From positions 2,438,501 to 2,502,500 of the forward strand of contig CP136571.1 of the NCBI GenBank assembly GCA_035192965.1: 64,000 bases of DNA. The letters run 5' to 3'. Made by a program: the position numbers and the translations under genes. Source of the stretch: Fuscovulum sp. (GTDB lineage Bacteria; Pseudomonadota; Alphaproteobacteria; Rhodobacterales; Rhodobacteraceae). Positions 9,770-17,950 of the stretch are shown here, piece after piece. The notes under the pieces were generated by a model. That model worked only from the letters and a program-made list of their open reading frames with translations, did no database searches and had not been told where the DNA came from. Within the stretch, counting starts at the first letter, position 1; each line of letters starts with the position of its first letter.

Positions 9770-9841
9770 CGTCGCCTCCCAAAAAATTCGTTACCGCCAC
9801 AATAGCCTTGCGGAAATGCGCCATAAAGGGGCAAGATTTCA

Positions 9842-9864
9842 AAAGCGCTTTGCAGGATTGCAAA
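9842..9864. promoter_or_regulatory. Overlapping palindromes before the LysR gene
   Basis: Two perfect inverted repeats share three bases: AAAGCGCTTT (9842-9851) and TTTGCA-N4-TGCAAA (9849-9864). They end 2 bp before the ATG of the LysR-family gene and lie in the mmsA/LysR intergenic region. Position and symmetry suggest an operator or an RNA hairpin over the ribosome binding region. No direct evidence links them to the LysR protein. Confidence 0.4.
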
Positions 9865-9866
9865 AC

Positions 9867-10763
9867 ATGGATTGGGATGACCTTCGCATCTTTCTGGCCG
9901 TTGCCCGCAGCGAAAGCCTGTCGGGCGCGGGCAAGCGGCTGAAGATCGACGCCGCAACCGTTGGCCGCCGCATCGCCCGGTTGGAAGAGTCGATGGGCGC
10001 CCGGCTCTTTGCCAAATCCCCCCAAGGCTATACACTGACCGAGGAGGGAACCCGCCTGCTGCCCCATGCCGAACGGGCTGAGACGGCGCTGCATGGCGCG
10101 CGCGAGGCGTTGTCGGGGCCAGAAGGGCTGTCAGGCCAGATCCGCATCGGTGCGCCGGACGGTTGCGCCAATTATCTGCTGCCACAGGTTCTGGCCGCCA
10201 TCTGCGACGCCAATCCGGGGCTAGAAGTGCAGATCGTCGCCCTGCCGCGCGTCTTCAACCTGTCAAAACGCGAGGCAGACCTCGCCATCGCCGTCAGCCG
10301 CCCAACGGCGGGCCGGTTGACCGTGCAGAAGCTGACCGATTACCGCCTGCACCTTGCCGCCCACCCCGATTACCTGGCCCATTCTGCGCCGCTTGTCACG
10401 CAGGCCGATTTGAACAGGCACCGCCTCATCGGCTACATCCCTGATATGATCCACGACAAGGAACTCGATTACTTGTCGGAACTTGGGGCAGGGACCGTGG
10501 CGCTGGCCTCAAACTCCGTCTCGGTGCAGCTCAACTGGCTGCGCGCCGGGGCAGGGGTGGGGGTGGTGCATGACTTCGCCCTTCCCGCCGCGCCGGAACT
10601 TATCCGGCTTATTCCTGATCAGGTCGCGCTGACGCGCAGCTTCTGGCTGATCCGCCACGCAGATGATGGCCGCGTCGCACGGTTGAACCGCTTTGCCGAT
10701 CTGCTGGCGCAGGGTCTGCGCCGCGAAGTGGCCCGGTTGGAAGCACTGGCAACCCGCGCCTAG
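9867..10763 (+). CDS. LysR family transcriptional regulator
   Basis: 298-residue regulator. The N-terminal winged helix-turn-helix spans about residues 1-60 (MDWDDLRIFLAVARSESLSG, with GRRIARLEESMGARLF). The rest is the periplasmic-binding-protein-like effector domain (IRIGAPDGCANYLLPQVLA). The chosen ATG at 9867 gives the standard LysR N-terminus; an upstream ATG at 9816 adds 17 residues without family similarity. It is divergent from mmsA and probably controls it. The 3' end overlaps the next convergent gene by 4 bp. Confidence 0.9.
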   Translation: MDWDDLRIFLAVARSESLSGAGKRLKIDAATVGRRIARLEESMGARLFAKSPQGYTLTEEGTRLLPHAERAETALHGAREALSGPEGLSGQIRIGAPDGCANYLLPQVLAAICDANPGLEVQIVALPRVFNLSKREADLAIAVSRPTAGRLTVQKLTDYRLHLAAHPDYLAHSAPLVTQADLNRHRLIGYIPDMIHDKELDYLSELGAGTVALASNSVSVQLNWLRAGAGVGVVHDFALPAAPELIRLIPDQVALTRSFWLIRHADDGRVARLNRFADLLAQGLRREVARLEALATRA

Positions 10764-11353
10764 GAATTGCAGGAAGGGTAGGGTGGTTCCTCGCCCTCAA
10801 CCACTGGGCACAGCCGCAACGACAGGACCGTCTCAAAACGGGGAAGCCAGATATCGGGATCGGGGGGCACCGTCGCCCCGCGCTCTGCCCATTGCAGGGT
10901 AAAGACATCCTCCCCGGATATAACCACAAGGATCAGCGCGCTTTCCGTCTCTGCACCCGCAGCACCGCAGGAAAACAGCACCAGATGCGCCGCGTCGCCG
11001 CCTGCCACCTGCTGCGCGCCCTCATCCGATCCGCGATAGCTTTCGGGGCAACTCTCGCGAAATCCGGCTCCAATTGCCGCCGCCACGTCCAGCGGGGCAG
11101 GCATCTGCGCCGCCAGCCCCTTCGCCCCTGAAAGCGTGATCATCTCGCTCCAGCCTTCAACGCTCTCGCCCTCGGGCACGAACTCCAGCAGATAGCTTCC
11201 GCCCTCCTCATTTTCACAGGCACCGAGAAAACCCTCGGGCAATGCAAAGGCCGCGATCCGGTCATAGACCCGCGCGGTGGCCGTCACCTCCTGCGCGTTG
11301 GCAGGCAGTGCCGAGGCCAGAAGACCGGCCATTACAAACACAGACAGGCGCAT
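10760..11353 (-). CDS. Secreted protein of unknown function
   Basis: 197 residues from ATG 11353, which has GGTGGAG 6 bases upstream; an in-frame GTG at 11365 is less likely. A signal peptide (MRLSVFVMAGLLASALPANAQ) points to export. The mature part is acidic and carries four cysteines that could pair in the periplasm (GACENEEGG, ESCPESY, LFSCGAAG, LSLRLCP), plus two more at the C-terminus. I do not recognise the family. It ends against the LysR gene in a 4-bp convergent overlap. Confidence 0.75.
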   Translation of the reverse strand: MRLSVFVMAGLLASALPANAQEVTATARVYDRIAAFALPEGFLGACENEEGGSYLLEFVPEGESVEGWSEMITLSGAKGLAAQMPAPLDVAAAIGAGFRESCPESYRGSDEGAQQVAGGDAAHLVLFSCGAAGAETESALILVVISGEDVFTLQWAERGATVPPDPDIWLPRFETVLSLRLCPVVEGEEPPYPSCNS

Positions 11354-11483
11354 GATCCACTCCACCGCTCGACAGCCAAAGGATGTCTTTCAAACCCCTG
11401 ATCTGTAAAGCCTCATGCAATCGTTGACAGAAATCCCGGCCCGGCGCAGCATCGAGGGCCGAAGAATGGAGAGGGAGGAATCC

Positions 11484-11918
11484 ATGCTTGTCAGCCAAAT
11501 CCTGAAGTCCAAATCGGATGACAGTGTGGTCACCGTTGTGCCGGGAACAACGGTTGCCCAGACAGCGGAAATCCTGTCATCGCGCCGCATCGGTGCGGTC
11601 ATCGTCTCGCCCGATGGCAAGCGCGTCGCAGGCATCGTGTCGGAACGCGACATCGTGCGCGAAATCGGCCGGCGTGGGATCACCTGCATGGCGGATACCG
11701 TCGACAGCATCATGACCGCCAACATCGTCGGCTGCCGGCGCGAGGAACAGGCCAATGAAGTGCTGCAAAAGATGACCGACGGTCGTTTCCGCCACATGCC
11801 CGTGATGGATGGCAACCAGATGGTCGGCTTCATCTCCATCGGCGATGTGGTCAAGGCCCGCCTGACGGAACTGGCCATGGAAAAGGACGCGCTCGAAGGC
11901 ATGATCAAAGGCTTCTGA
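11484..11918 (+). CDS. CBS-domain protein
   Basis: 144 residues with two CBS motifs in tandem: the first around residues 1-65 (SSRRIGAVIVSPDGKRVAGIVSERDIVR) and the second around residues 75-130 (VLQKMTDGRFRHMPVMDGNQMVGFISIGDVVK). Stand-alone CBS pairs bind adenosyl nucleotides and regulate a partner; no partner is evident here. The ATG at 11484 follows GAGGGAGGAA with suitable spacing; upstream in-frame starts lack such a site. The family is common in alphaproteobacteria upstream of or near unrelated genes. Confidence 0.9.
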   Translation: MLVSQILKSKSDDSVVTVVPGTTVAQTAEILSSRRIGAVIVSPDGKRVAGIVSERDIVREIGRRGITCMADTVDSIMTANIVGCRREEQANEVLQKMTDGRFRHMPVMDGNQMVGFISIGDVVKARLTELAMEKDALEGMIKGF

Positions 11919-12006
11919 TCACAGCGCCGCCGGTTCACTTTGGACCTTGCGCTATTCCGCGCAATAATGTTGCGTGCAGCCACCGCATAAACGGGGGAGT
12001 GAACCC

Positions 12007-12498
12007 ATGCGTATCGGCCTCTATCCGGGCACTTTCGACCCGATCACGCTCGGCCATGTCGACATCATCCAGCGGGCGATGGCGTTGGTGGACCGGCTGG
12101 TGATCGGCGTTGCAATCAACCGGGACAAAAGCCCCCTTTTCTCGCTCGAAGAGCGTGTGGCCATGGTCGAGGCGGAATGTTCCGCCATCACGGCCAAGAC
12201 TGGGGGTGAGATTGTCGTCCATCCCTTCGAAAACCTGCTGATCGATTGCGCCCGCGATGTGGGGGCTTCGGTCATCGTGCGCGGTCTGCGTGCCGTGGCG
12301 GATTTTGAATACGAATTTCAGATGGTTGGCATGAACCGCGCGCTGGATGCCTCCATCGAAACGGTCTTCATGATGGCTGATGCCCGCCGGCAGGCGATCG
12401 CGTCGAAGCTGGTCAAGGAAATCGCGCGTCTTGGGGGGGATGTGTCGAAATTCGTAACTCCCCCGGTGCAGGCGGCCCTGGCGCGTCGTTTCGGGTGA
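12007..12498 (+). CDS. coaD: Pantetheine-phosphate adenylyltransferase
   Basis: 163-residue nucleotidyltransferase that adenylates 4'-phosphopantetheine to dephospho-CoA, the penultimate step of CoA synthesis. It starts MRIGLYPGTFDPITLGHVD, with the T/HxGH nucleotide-binding motif, and has VRGLRAVADFEYEFQM and ASKLVKEIARLGGDVS as in other CoaD proteins. The ATG at 12007 is preceded by GGGGGAG. A strong hairpin terminator follows the stop by 5 bp. Confidence 0.96.
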   Translation: MRIGLYPGTFDPITLGHVDIIQRAMALVDRLVIGVAINRDKSPLFSLEERVAMVEAECSAITAKTGGEIVVHPFENLLIDCARDVGASVIVRGLRAVADFEYEFQMVGMNRALDASIETVFMMADARRQAIASKLVKEIARLGGDVSKFVTPPVQAALARRFG

Positions 12499-12503
12499 AA
12501 CGA

Positions 12504-12529
12504 AAAAGGGGGCCATCCGGCCCCCTTTT
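12504..12529 (+). terminator. Terminator after coaD
   Basis: A perfect 11-bp stem AAAAGGGGGCC / GGCCCCCTTTT with a 4-base loop begins 5 bp after the coaD stop. Because A and T runs flank both sides it can work in both directions and may also end transcription of the convergent DUF1127 gene. Confidence 0.88.
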
Positions 12530-12554
12530 CCCCGCTCGACACGGATTGAATTCC

Positions 12555-12716
12555 TTATTTGCCGTAAACGGCCGCCCAGGCGATATGATGGGCGTCTTCC
12601 GGGAAGATCCCCAGATCCAGCGCCACGTCGCGCGGCATGCGGGCGATCTCGTCACGCGTGTTGCGGTAAACGGCCCGATTGGCGGCGGCAGCTTTCAGAG
12701 TTTCGATCAGTTTCAT
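12555..12716 (-). CDS. Small DUF1127-like protein
   Basis: 53-residue ORF with ATG at 12716-12714 and TAA at 12557-12555, preceded by AAGGAAAG at a good spacing. The segment YRNTRDEIARMPRDVALDLG resembles the arginine-containing helix of DUF1127 (YjiS-like) proteins, which are small, abundant and often stress-induced in Rhodobacter, where one member (CcaF1) is an RNA-binding protein. Function here is inferred only from that similarity. It stands alone between coaD and the antiporter gene. Confidence 0.72.
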   Translation of the reverse strand: MKLIETLKAAAANRAVYRNTRDEIARMPRDVALDLGIFPEDAHHIAWAAVYGK

Positions 12717-12840
12717 TTGTTCTTTCCTTTATGTCACCAAGGGCTTTTCGGTTGTCCCTTCGGCGTGCCACATAGATGGGCCTGTTTCGCACCCGCAGCA
12801 ACCACCATGCCGGGGAAGCCGTCATGCATTGGGCGCATAG

Positions 12841-15405
12841 CTATGAACGAAAACGCAGGGCTTCCTTCAGCTGCGTCACCCATGGTGGGGCAGGGGCCGC
12901 CTCTGCCGATCCGGGCGCCTTGCCATCCACCGAAACGCCGCGCTTTTCCGCGCTGGCCTTCACCGCAGCGGCCAGTTGCGGTGCCTGCTGCATCAGTTCG
13001 CGGAACGCTGCCTCTGACAAGGTCACCAGTGTCGTATAGCTGATCGCCCGCACCGTCGCTCGTCGCGGCCGCCTTTGCAGCACGGACAGATGTCCGAACA
13101 TCTCACCATGCCCCAACAGGTGCCGCCCATCAGCAAGCTCTGCCTCCACCGCGCCCGAGGCCACGAACCACACCCGATCCGGCAGGTCTTCCCGCCGGAT
13201 CAGCACATCGCCCGGCTTGGCATAAACTGTCCGCAGCCGCCGCACGAGTTGCTGCAACGTCGGTTCATCCAGCCCGGCAAACAGTGTGAAACCGCGTACG
13301 ATATCAACCCGCTGCATCCGCAGATCAAGCCGTGGGCGCGCGGCCAGCTTTGCCCGTTGGTCGTTAATCCGCTGCTGCAGCGCCATCTGCAATTCCGGCC
13401 CGATCAGCCCGTCCTGCGTATACTGGTCATATTCCAGCTCCTCCTGCCGCAGGGCCAACCGCCGGATCAACCTCCGCTCCACCTCTTCGGCATAGCCGGG
13501 AAACTGGATGCGCAACCCCTCCAACTCGCGCCCTGTCTCTTCGATGCGCGAACGGAGCAGGTCCTGCAGCAGCGATGCCACCCGCCGCCCATGGATGCGC
13601 AGGATGCGCCGCTCTACAAACCGCCTAAGCGCCCGCAGTGCCTGTTGATGCCCGACCAGCAACTCGAACCGGTCCGCGATCAGGTTCTGCAGCCCCGCCT
13701 TCAGCCGGAACCGCGTATAAGCCCATTCCGCAAGGTCCAGACGCCGCCCCCGCCCCAGCGCCCGCCGCGCCTGCGCGCGATAGGCGCTGCGCCCTGATAC
13801 ACGCGCCGCTTCGATCAGCCGGTCAGCATCGGCCAGCATCCGTTCCGCCACCCGGGCCGAGATCAGCCCGTCGCGAAACGCATCCAGCACCAGATCGCGC
13901 TCATGCCCGGCCATCGCCACCATGCCCAGCGTCACCCGGTCCTTGTCCAGGATGTCCGTCGCCTCATCCGCGCTTTCCACCGCCTGATTCAGCCGCTCGC
14001 CAAAGCGAACGGCCTCTTCGCGGATGATTGCAGGTGTCAGGTCTAGTTGCCGCACCGTATCGGCCACCGTCTCGCGCACATCTTGCAACGCCACGGCGAC
14101 CACCTGTTCAGAAAGCGCCCGGTCCAGCGGCGACAGCCTGTCCAGCCGCAGCTTGGCAATCAGCAACCGCAAGGTGGTGCCCTGCACTAGCAGCGTGAAC
14201 AGCACGAAACCGGTCGCCACGATGCCCACCTGGCGCTTCACCTCGAACGGGATCGCAGCGTTCTCCGTCACTGCCAGCGCCAGCGCCAGCGTCACCGCCC
14301 CGCGCAAGCCCCCCCACAGGATCGCCACGCGATAGGCCCGCTCCACGCGCGGCGACAGCCGGGCAAAGGTCAAAAGCGGCAATATCCCCCACAACACGAT
14401 GGCCCGCGCCACAAAGGCAGCCGCCACCACCACCGCCACCAGCAATAAATCATGCGCCCGCGCTTGGGCCAGCGCGCTTGGCACCAGCAGTGCCGCCAGC
14501 ACAAAGATCAACCCGCCCGCCCAATAGGCCAACAGGTTCCACGCATCGCGCAACAGCGTAAGGGCAGGGGGCGCCACCCGCCCCGGCGCCAACAGGTTGA
14601 CTGTCATCCCCGCCGCCACTGCCGACACCACGCCAGACCCGGCCAAAAGCTGATCCGTGACCAGAAAGGTGGCAAAGGGCAGGGCGAAACTCACCGACAG
14701 CTGCGCCAACGGAAAGGCGTTCATTCCCCCCATCACCGCCACGGCCAACCGGCCCAGCACGCCCCCCACTACGGCGCCGGAAAAAATCATCCAGGGAAGT
14801 TGCAGCAGCACCGTCAGCGGATCGGGCGCGCTATCGCCGCTCTGGATCGCAACCAGAAACACCGAAAACAGCGCAATCGCCGCCGCATCGTTCAGCAGGC
14901 TTTCCCCTTCGACAATCCGCGCCAATCGTTGCGGCGCAGGTGTCGCGCGAAAGATGCTGACCACCGCCGATGGGTCGGTGGTTGATACGATGGCCCCCAG
15001 CAGCAGGCAGGCTAGCAGGGGCAACCCGCTGAACGGTTGCAAGGCCAGCGCGATCACCACGGTGGCCACGATCACCGCCACCACCGCCAGCGTCAGAACC
15101 GGCACCCAGTCATCCATCAACCGCCGCAGGTTCAGCGTAAGCGACACCTGAAACAGCAGGATCGGCAGCAGCACATAGATGAACACATCCGATGAAATTG
15201 GCAGGTTCAGGATCGCCAGCGCCACCGGGTTCAGCGCATCCGTCACATCGGTCCGCCAGAACCACGCTGCCCCGCCACCAATCGCCATCCCCAGCGCCGC
15301 CAGCAGCACCGCCGTCGGCAGCCGCAACCGCGCCGCCAACGGCTCGGCCAGCGCGATGGCCAGAAACAGCCCTGTCAGAATGGCAATGATGACAACAAGA
15401 TCCAT
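12841..15405 (-). CDS. CPA1 sodium/proton antiporter with C-terminal cyclic-nucleotide-binding domain
   Basis: 854 residues. The first ~420 residues form about 12 membrane helices of the NhaP/NhaK (CPA1) cation:proton antiporter type, with STTDPSAVVSIF and EGESLLNDAAA carrying the conserved acidic ion-binding residues. Residues ~430-700 are a long arginine-rich cytoplasmic helical region. Residues ~710-820 form a cyclic-nucleotide-binding fold (GFTLFAGLDEPTLQQL, KPGDVLIRREDLPDRVWFV, HGEMFGHLSVLQRRPRRATV). The tail suggests gating by cAMP or a related ligand. The phosphate-binding cassette is FGHLSVLQRRPRRATV, which keeps the final Arg-Ala but is not a perfect match to the canonical FGE...RAA form, so ligand binding is uncertain. 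Confidence 0.88.
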   Translation of the reverse strand: MDLVVIIAILTGLFLAIALAEPLAARLRLPTAVLLAALGMAIGGGAAWFWRTDVTDALNPVALAILNLPISSDVFIYVLLPILLFQVSLTLNLRRLMDDWVPVLTLAVVAVIVATVVIALALQPFSGLPLLACLLLGAIVSTTDPSAVVSIFRATPAPQRLARIVEGESLLNDAAAIALFSVFLVAIQSGDSAPDPLTVLLQLPWMIFSGAVVGGVLGRLAVAVMGGMNAFPLAQLSVSFALPFATFLVTDQLLAGSGVVSAVAAGMTVNLLAPGRVAPPALTLLRDAWNLLAYWAGGLIFVLAALLVPSALAQARAHDLLLVAVVVAAAFVARAIVLWGILPLLTFARLSPRVERAYRVAILWGGLRGAVTLALALAVTENAAIPFEVKRQVGIVATGFVLFTLLVQGTTLRLLIAKLRLDRLSPLDRALSEQVVAVALQDVRETVADTVRQLDLTPAIIREEAVRFGERLNQAVESADEATDILDKDRVTLGMVAMAGHERDLVLDAFRDGLISARVAERMLADADRLIEAARVSGRSAYRAQARRALGRGRRLDLAEWAYTRFRLKAGLQNLIADRFELLVGHQQALRALRRFVERRILRIHGRRVASLLQDLLRSRIEETGRELEGLRIQFPGYAEEVERRLIRRLALRQEELEYDQYTQDGLIGPELQMALQQRINDQRAKLAARPRLDLRMQRVDIVRGFTLFAGLDEPTLQQLVRRLRTVYAKPGDVLIRREDLPDRVWFVASGAVEAELADGRHLLGHGEMFGHLSVLQRRPRRATVRAISYTTLVTLSEAAFRELMQQAPQLAAAVKASAEKRGVSVDGKAPGSAEAAPAPPWVTQLKEALRFRS

Positions 15406-15443
15406 CCTGCACAGATAAACGAATTCACCGCCTGCAAAAGCAA

Positions 15444-15470
15444 AGACCGGTCACAATGCGTGACCGGTCT
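15444..15470 (-). terminator. Terminator after gap
   Basis: A perfect 11-bp stem AGACCGGTCAC / GTGACCGGTCT with a 5-base loop lies 26 bp past the stop of the first gap gene on the minus strand. It is followed there by TTTGCTTTTGC. It also sits just upstream of the antiporter gene start on the same strand, separating the two units. Confidence 0.7.
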
Positions 15471-15495
15471 GAAACATGCCCAAACTGTGGAAGGT

Positions 15496-16497
15496 TCAGA
15501 TCAACTTGCCCATCGCAACGGCGGTATCTGCCATGCGGTTCGAAAATCCCCACTCATTGTCATACCAGGTCAGGATCGAACAGAACGTCCCGTCCATCAC
15601 CTTGGTCTGATCCATGTGGAAGATGCTCGAATGCGGGTCGTGGTTGAAATCCGCCGACACATTCTTGAACAGCGTATAGCCAAGAATGCCCTTCATCGGC
15701 CCATCCGCGGCCGCCTTGATCGCGGCGTTGATCTCTTCCACGCTGGTCGCGCGCTTGGCGAGGAACTTCAGGTCCACCACCGAAACGTTCGGCGTCGGCA
15801 CGCGGATGGCAAAGCCGTCCATCTTGCCCTTCAACTCGGGCAACACCAGACCCACCGCCTTGGCCGCGCCGGTGCTGGTGGGGATCATCGACAGGGCCGC
15901 CGCGCGACCGCGATACAGATCCTTGTGCATCGTATCCAACGTCGGCTGATCACCGGTGTAGGAATGGATGGTGGCCATCATCCCTTTCTCGATCCCGATC
16001 ACGTCGTTCAACACCTTCGCCACCGGAGACAGGCAGTTGGTGGTGCAAGACGCGTTCGACACGACCAGATCATCCTTGGTCAACGTGTGATGGTTCACGC
16101 CGTAGACGATGGTCTTGTCGGCCCCGTCCCCCGGCGCGCTGATCAGCACGCGCTTTGCGCCGTTTTCCAGATGGGGCAGGCACTTCTCCTTGCTGGTGAA
16201 GATGCCCGTGCATTCCATCACGATGTCGACATGCCCCCAGGGCAGGTCTGCCGGGTTCTTGATCGCCGTCACCATCATCGGCCCACGGCCCACGTCGATC
16301 CAGTCATCGCCGGTGGTCACCACACCAGGAAACCGCCCGTGCACCGAATCGAACCGCATCAGATGCGCGTTCGTCTCGACCGGGCCCAGATCGTTGATTG
16401 CCACGACCTCGATATCCGTGCGGCCGGATTCGATGATCCCCCGCAGCACGTTTCGCCCGATCCGACCGAATCCGTTGATGGCGACTTTGACGGTCAT
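15496..16497 (-). CDS. gap: Glyceraldehyde-3-phosphate dehydrogenase, NAD-type
   Basis: 333 residues, phosphorylating type I GAPDH of glycolysis/gluconeogenesis. The Rossmann start is [11 protein letters not shown] and the catalytic cysteine is Cys151 in SNASCTTNC. After beta-strand 2 it has VVAINDLGP with Asp36, the acidic residue that favours NAD over NADP. It is the last gene of a minus-strand run: second gap, a 47-aa membrane peptide, then this gene. A palindromic operator-like site lies 45-58 bp upstream, and a terminator follows. Confidence 0.95.
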   Translation of the reverse strand: MTVKVAINGFGRIGRNVLRGIIESGRTDIEVVAINDLGPVETNAHLMRFDSVHGRFPGVVTTGDDWIDVGRGPMMVTAIKNPADLPWGHVDIVMECTGIFTSKEKCLPHLENGAKRVLISAPGDGADKTIVYGVNHHTLTKDDLVVSNASCTTNCLSPVAKVLNDVIGIEKGMMATIHSYTGDQPTLDTMHKDLYRGRAAALSMIPTSTGAAKAVGLVLPELKGKMDGFAIRVPTPNVSVVDLKFLAKRATSVEEINAAIKAAADGPMKGILGYTLFKNVSADFNHDPHSSIFHMDQTKVMDGTFCSILTWYDNEWGFSNRMADTAVAMGKLI

Positions 16498-16541
16498 GGA
16501 ATGTCCTCCGACGATGGGTAAAGCAGCGAATCCGCTGCATT

Positions 16542-16555
16542 TGATAGCGCTAACA
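16542..16555. promoter_or_regulatory. Operator-like site before gap
   Basis: TGATAGCGCTAACA is a 13/14 match to the palindrome TGTTAGCGCTAACA and lies between the 47-aa ORF and gap. Related sites precede the other gap gene (17850-17882). A CG-centred palindrome of this kind is typical of LacI-family regulators; CceR/PckR, which control central carbon genes in alphaproteobacteria, are candidates from memory only. Confidence 0.5.
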
Positions 16556-16594
16556 TCCGCAGAAACTGTAACAATTCAACCCGACTCTCGCCGA

Positions 16595-16738
16595 TCAGCG
16601 CCAGAATGCCAAGAATTCGATAAAGACGAAGAATTTTCTCATCAGAAACAGCAGCGCTTCGCCATCATTGGCGACAATATCCAACCCGATCAGCCCGATC
16701 AGGCACAGTCCAAGCACAAGCGCGATACGGTCTGTCAC
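16595..16738 (-). CDS. 47-aa membrane peptide between the two gap genes
   Basis: GTG-initiated 47-codon ORF with a perfect AGGAGG ribosome binding site 6 bases upstream, 12 bp after the stop of the upstream gap gene. Residues about 5-22 are hydrophobic (IALVLGLCLIGLIGLDIV), followed by a short loop and a second half with a basic patch (LMRKFF) and the ending IEFLAFWR. This looks like a small membrane-anchored peptide. It is too short for usual ORF calling but the ribosome binding site and the position in the operon support translation. No function is known to me. Confidence 0.7.
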   Translation of the reverse strand: MTDRIALVLGLCLIGLIGLDIVANDGEALLFLMRKFFVFIEFLAFWR

Positions 16739-16750
16739 GACCCCTCCTGA

Positions 16751-17755
16751 TCAGTGGAGGAGCCGCCCCATCACCCCGGCCACATCGGCCATCCGGCAAG
16801 AGAAGCCCCACTCGTTGTCATACCATGCCAGCACGCGCACCGTGCGCCCACCCACAACCTTCGTCTGGTCCGGCGCAAAGATAGACGAATACGGCGTGTG
16901 ATTGAAGTCGATGGATACCTTTGGTTCCGGATCATAGGCCAGCACCATTCCCATATAGCCCGCCGCCGCCTCGCGCACGAGTTCGTTCACATCGGCCACG
17001 CTAACCGATTTGCCTGCCACAAACGTCAGGTCCACCGCGCTTACATTGGGTGTTGGCACCCGGATCGCCGTTCCGTCCAGCCGACCGGCCAGTTCTGGCA
17101 ACACCTCGCCCAGCGCCTTGGCGGCGCCGGTGCTGGTGGGGATCATCGCCATCGCCGCCGACCGCGCGCGATACAGGTCTGCATGGCGGCGGTCCAGCGT
17201 CGGCTGATCACCCGTATAGGAATGGATCGTCGTCATGATCCCCGATTCAATTCCGATGGCGTCGTTCAACACCTTCGCCAAAGGTGCCAGGCAGTTGGTC
17301 GTACAAGACCCGTTCGACACCACCAGATGATCCGCTGTCAGGCTGCGGTGGTTCACCCCGTACACAACCGTCTTGTCCGCCCGCTTGGCCGGGGCGGACA
17401 CCAGCACCCGCCGCGCCCCGCGCCCCAGATGTACGGCCGCCTTGTCGCGTTCGTTGAAATTCCCGGTGCATTCCAGCACCACATCCACACCGTCCCAATC
17501 CAGTTCGTCCGGATTGTAGGTCGACATCACCCGGATCGGCCCGCGCCCCAGATCCAGCATCCCGCCGCTGACCTTCACCGTGCCGGGAAAGCGTCCATGA
17601 ACCGAATCGTACTTCAACAGATGGGCATTCGTCTCAATCGGCCCGGTTGCATTGATCGCCACCACCTGCACGTCGTTTCGGTTGCTCTCCGCGATATGCG
17701 CCAGCGTGCAGCGCCCGATGCGACCAAAGCCGTTGATGCCGATGGTGATGGTCAT
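16751..17755 (-). CDS. gapB: Glyceraldehyde-3-phosphate dehydrogenase, GapB-like (NADP-type residues)
   Basis: 334 residues from ATG 17755, which begins the canonical [15 protein letters not shown]. Catalytic Cys151 is in SNGSCTTNC. The cofactor-selecting position after beta-strand 2 reads VVAINATGP, with Ala36 where the paralogue has Asp36. In the second cofactor loop it has TLDRRHADL. Loss of the acidic residue is the known mark of NADP-using, GapB or chloroplast-type enzymes, so a gluconeogenic or reductive role is inferred. The start of the upstream reading frame (17800) lacks family similarity. Two operator-like sites lie 95-127 bp upstream. Confidence 0.9.
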   Translation of the reverse strand: MTITIGINGFGRIGRCTLAHIAESNRNDVQVVAINATGPIETNAHLLKYDSVHGRFPGTVKVSGGMLDLGRGPIRVMSTYNPDELDWDGVDVVLECTGNFNERDKAAVHLGRGARRVLVSAPAKRADKTVVYGVNHRSLTADHLVVSNGSCTTNCLAPLAKVLNDAIGIESGIMTTIHSYTGDQPTLDRRHADLYRARSAAMAMIPTSTGAAKALGEVLPELAGRLDGTAIRVPTPNVSAVDLTFVAGKSVSVADVNELVREAAAGYMGMVLAYDPEPKVSIDFNHTPYSSIFAPDQTKVVGGRTVRVLAWYDNEWGFSCRMADVAGVMGRLLH

Positions 17756-17849
17756 TTGTGCCGCTCCAACCTGTTGCATACCGTGGGATGCAGCGGGCAT
17801 ACCGCGATGGGAAACACGCGAAAAGGATAAAATACGCGCGAAAACAATG

Positions 17850-17882
17850 TGTTAACGCAAACATCTAAGGTTTGCGCTAACA
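17850..17882. promoter_or_regulatory. Double operator-like site between gapB and the DUF808 gene
   Basis: Two 14-bp sites, TGTTAACGCAAACA (17850-17863) and GGTTTGCGCTAACA (17869-17882), each match 12/14 of TGTTAGCGCTAACA. Together they form a larger inverted repeat with 13-bp arms (one mismatch) and a 7-base spacer. The centre-to-centre distance is 19 bp. They lie in the divergent promoter region, upstream of gapB on one side and the DUF808 gene on the other. Confidence 0.6.
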
Positions 17883-17950
17883 TCCCGCAGCCTTTGCCAA
17901 AATCGCCCAACCGGGCTATGACGATGGCACATAGGAATAGGAAGATTTGC

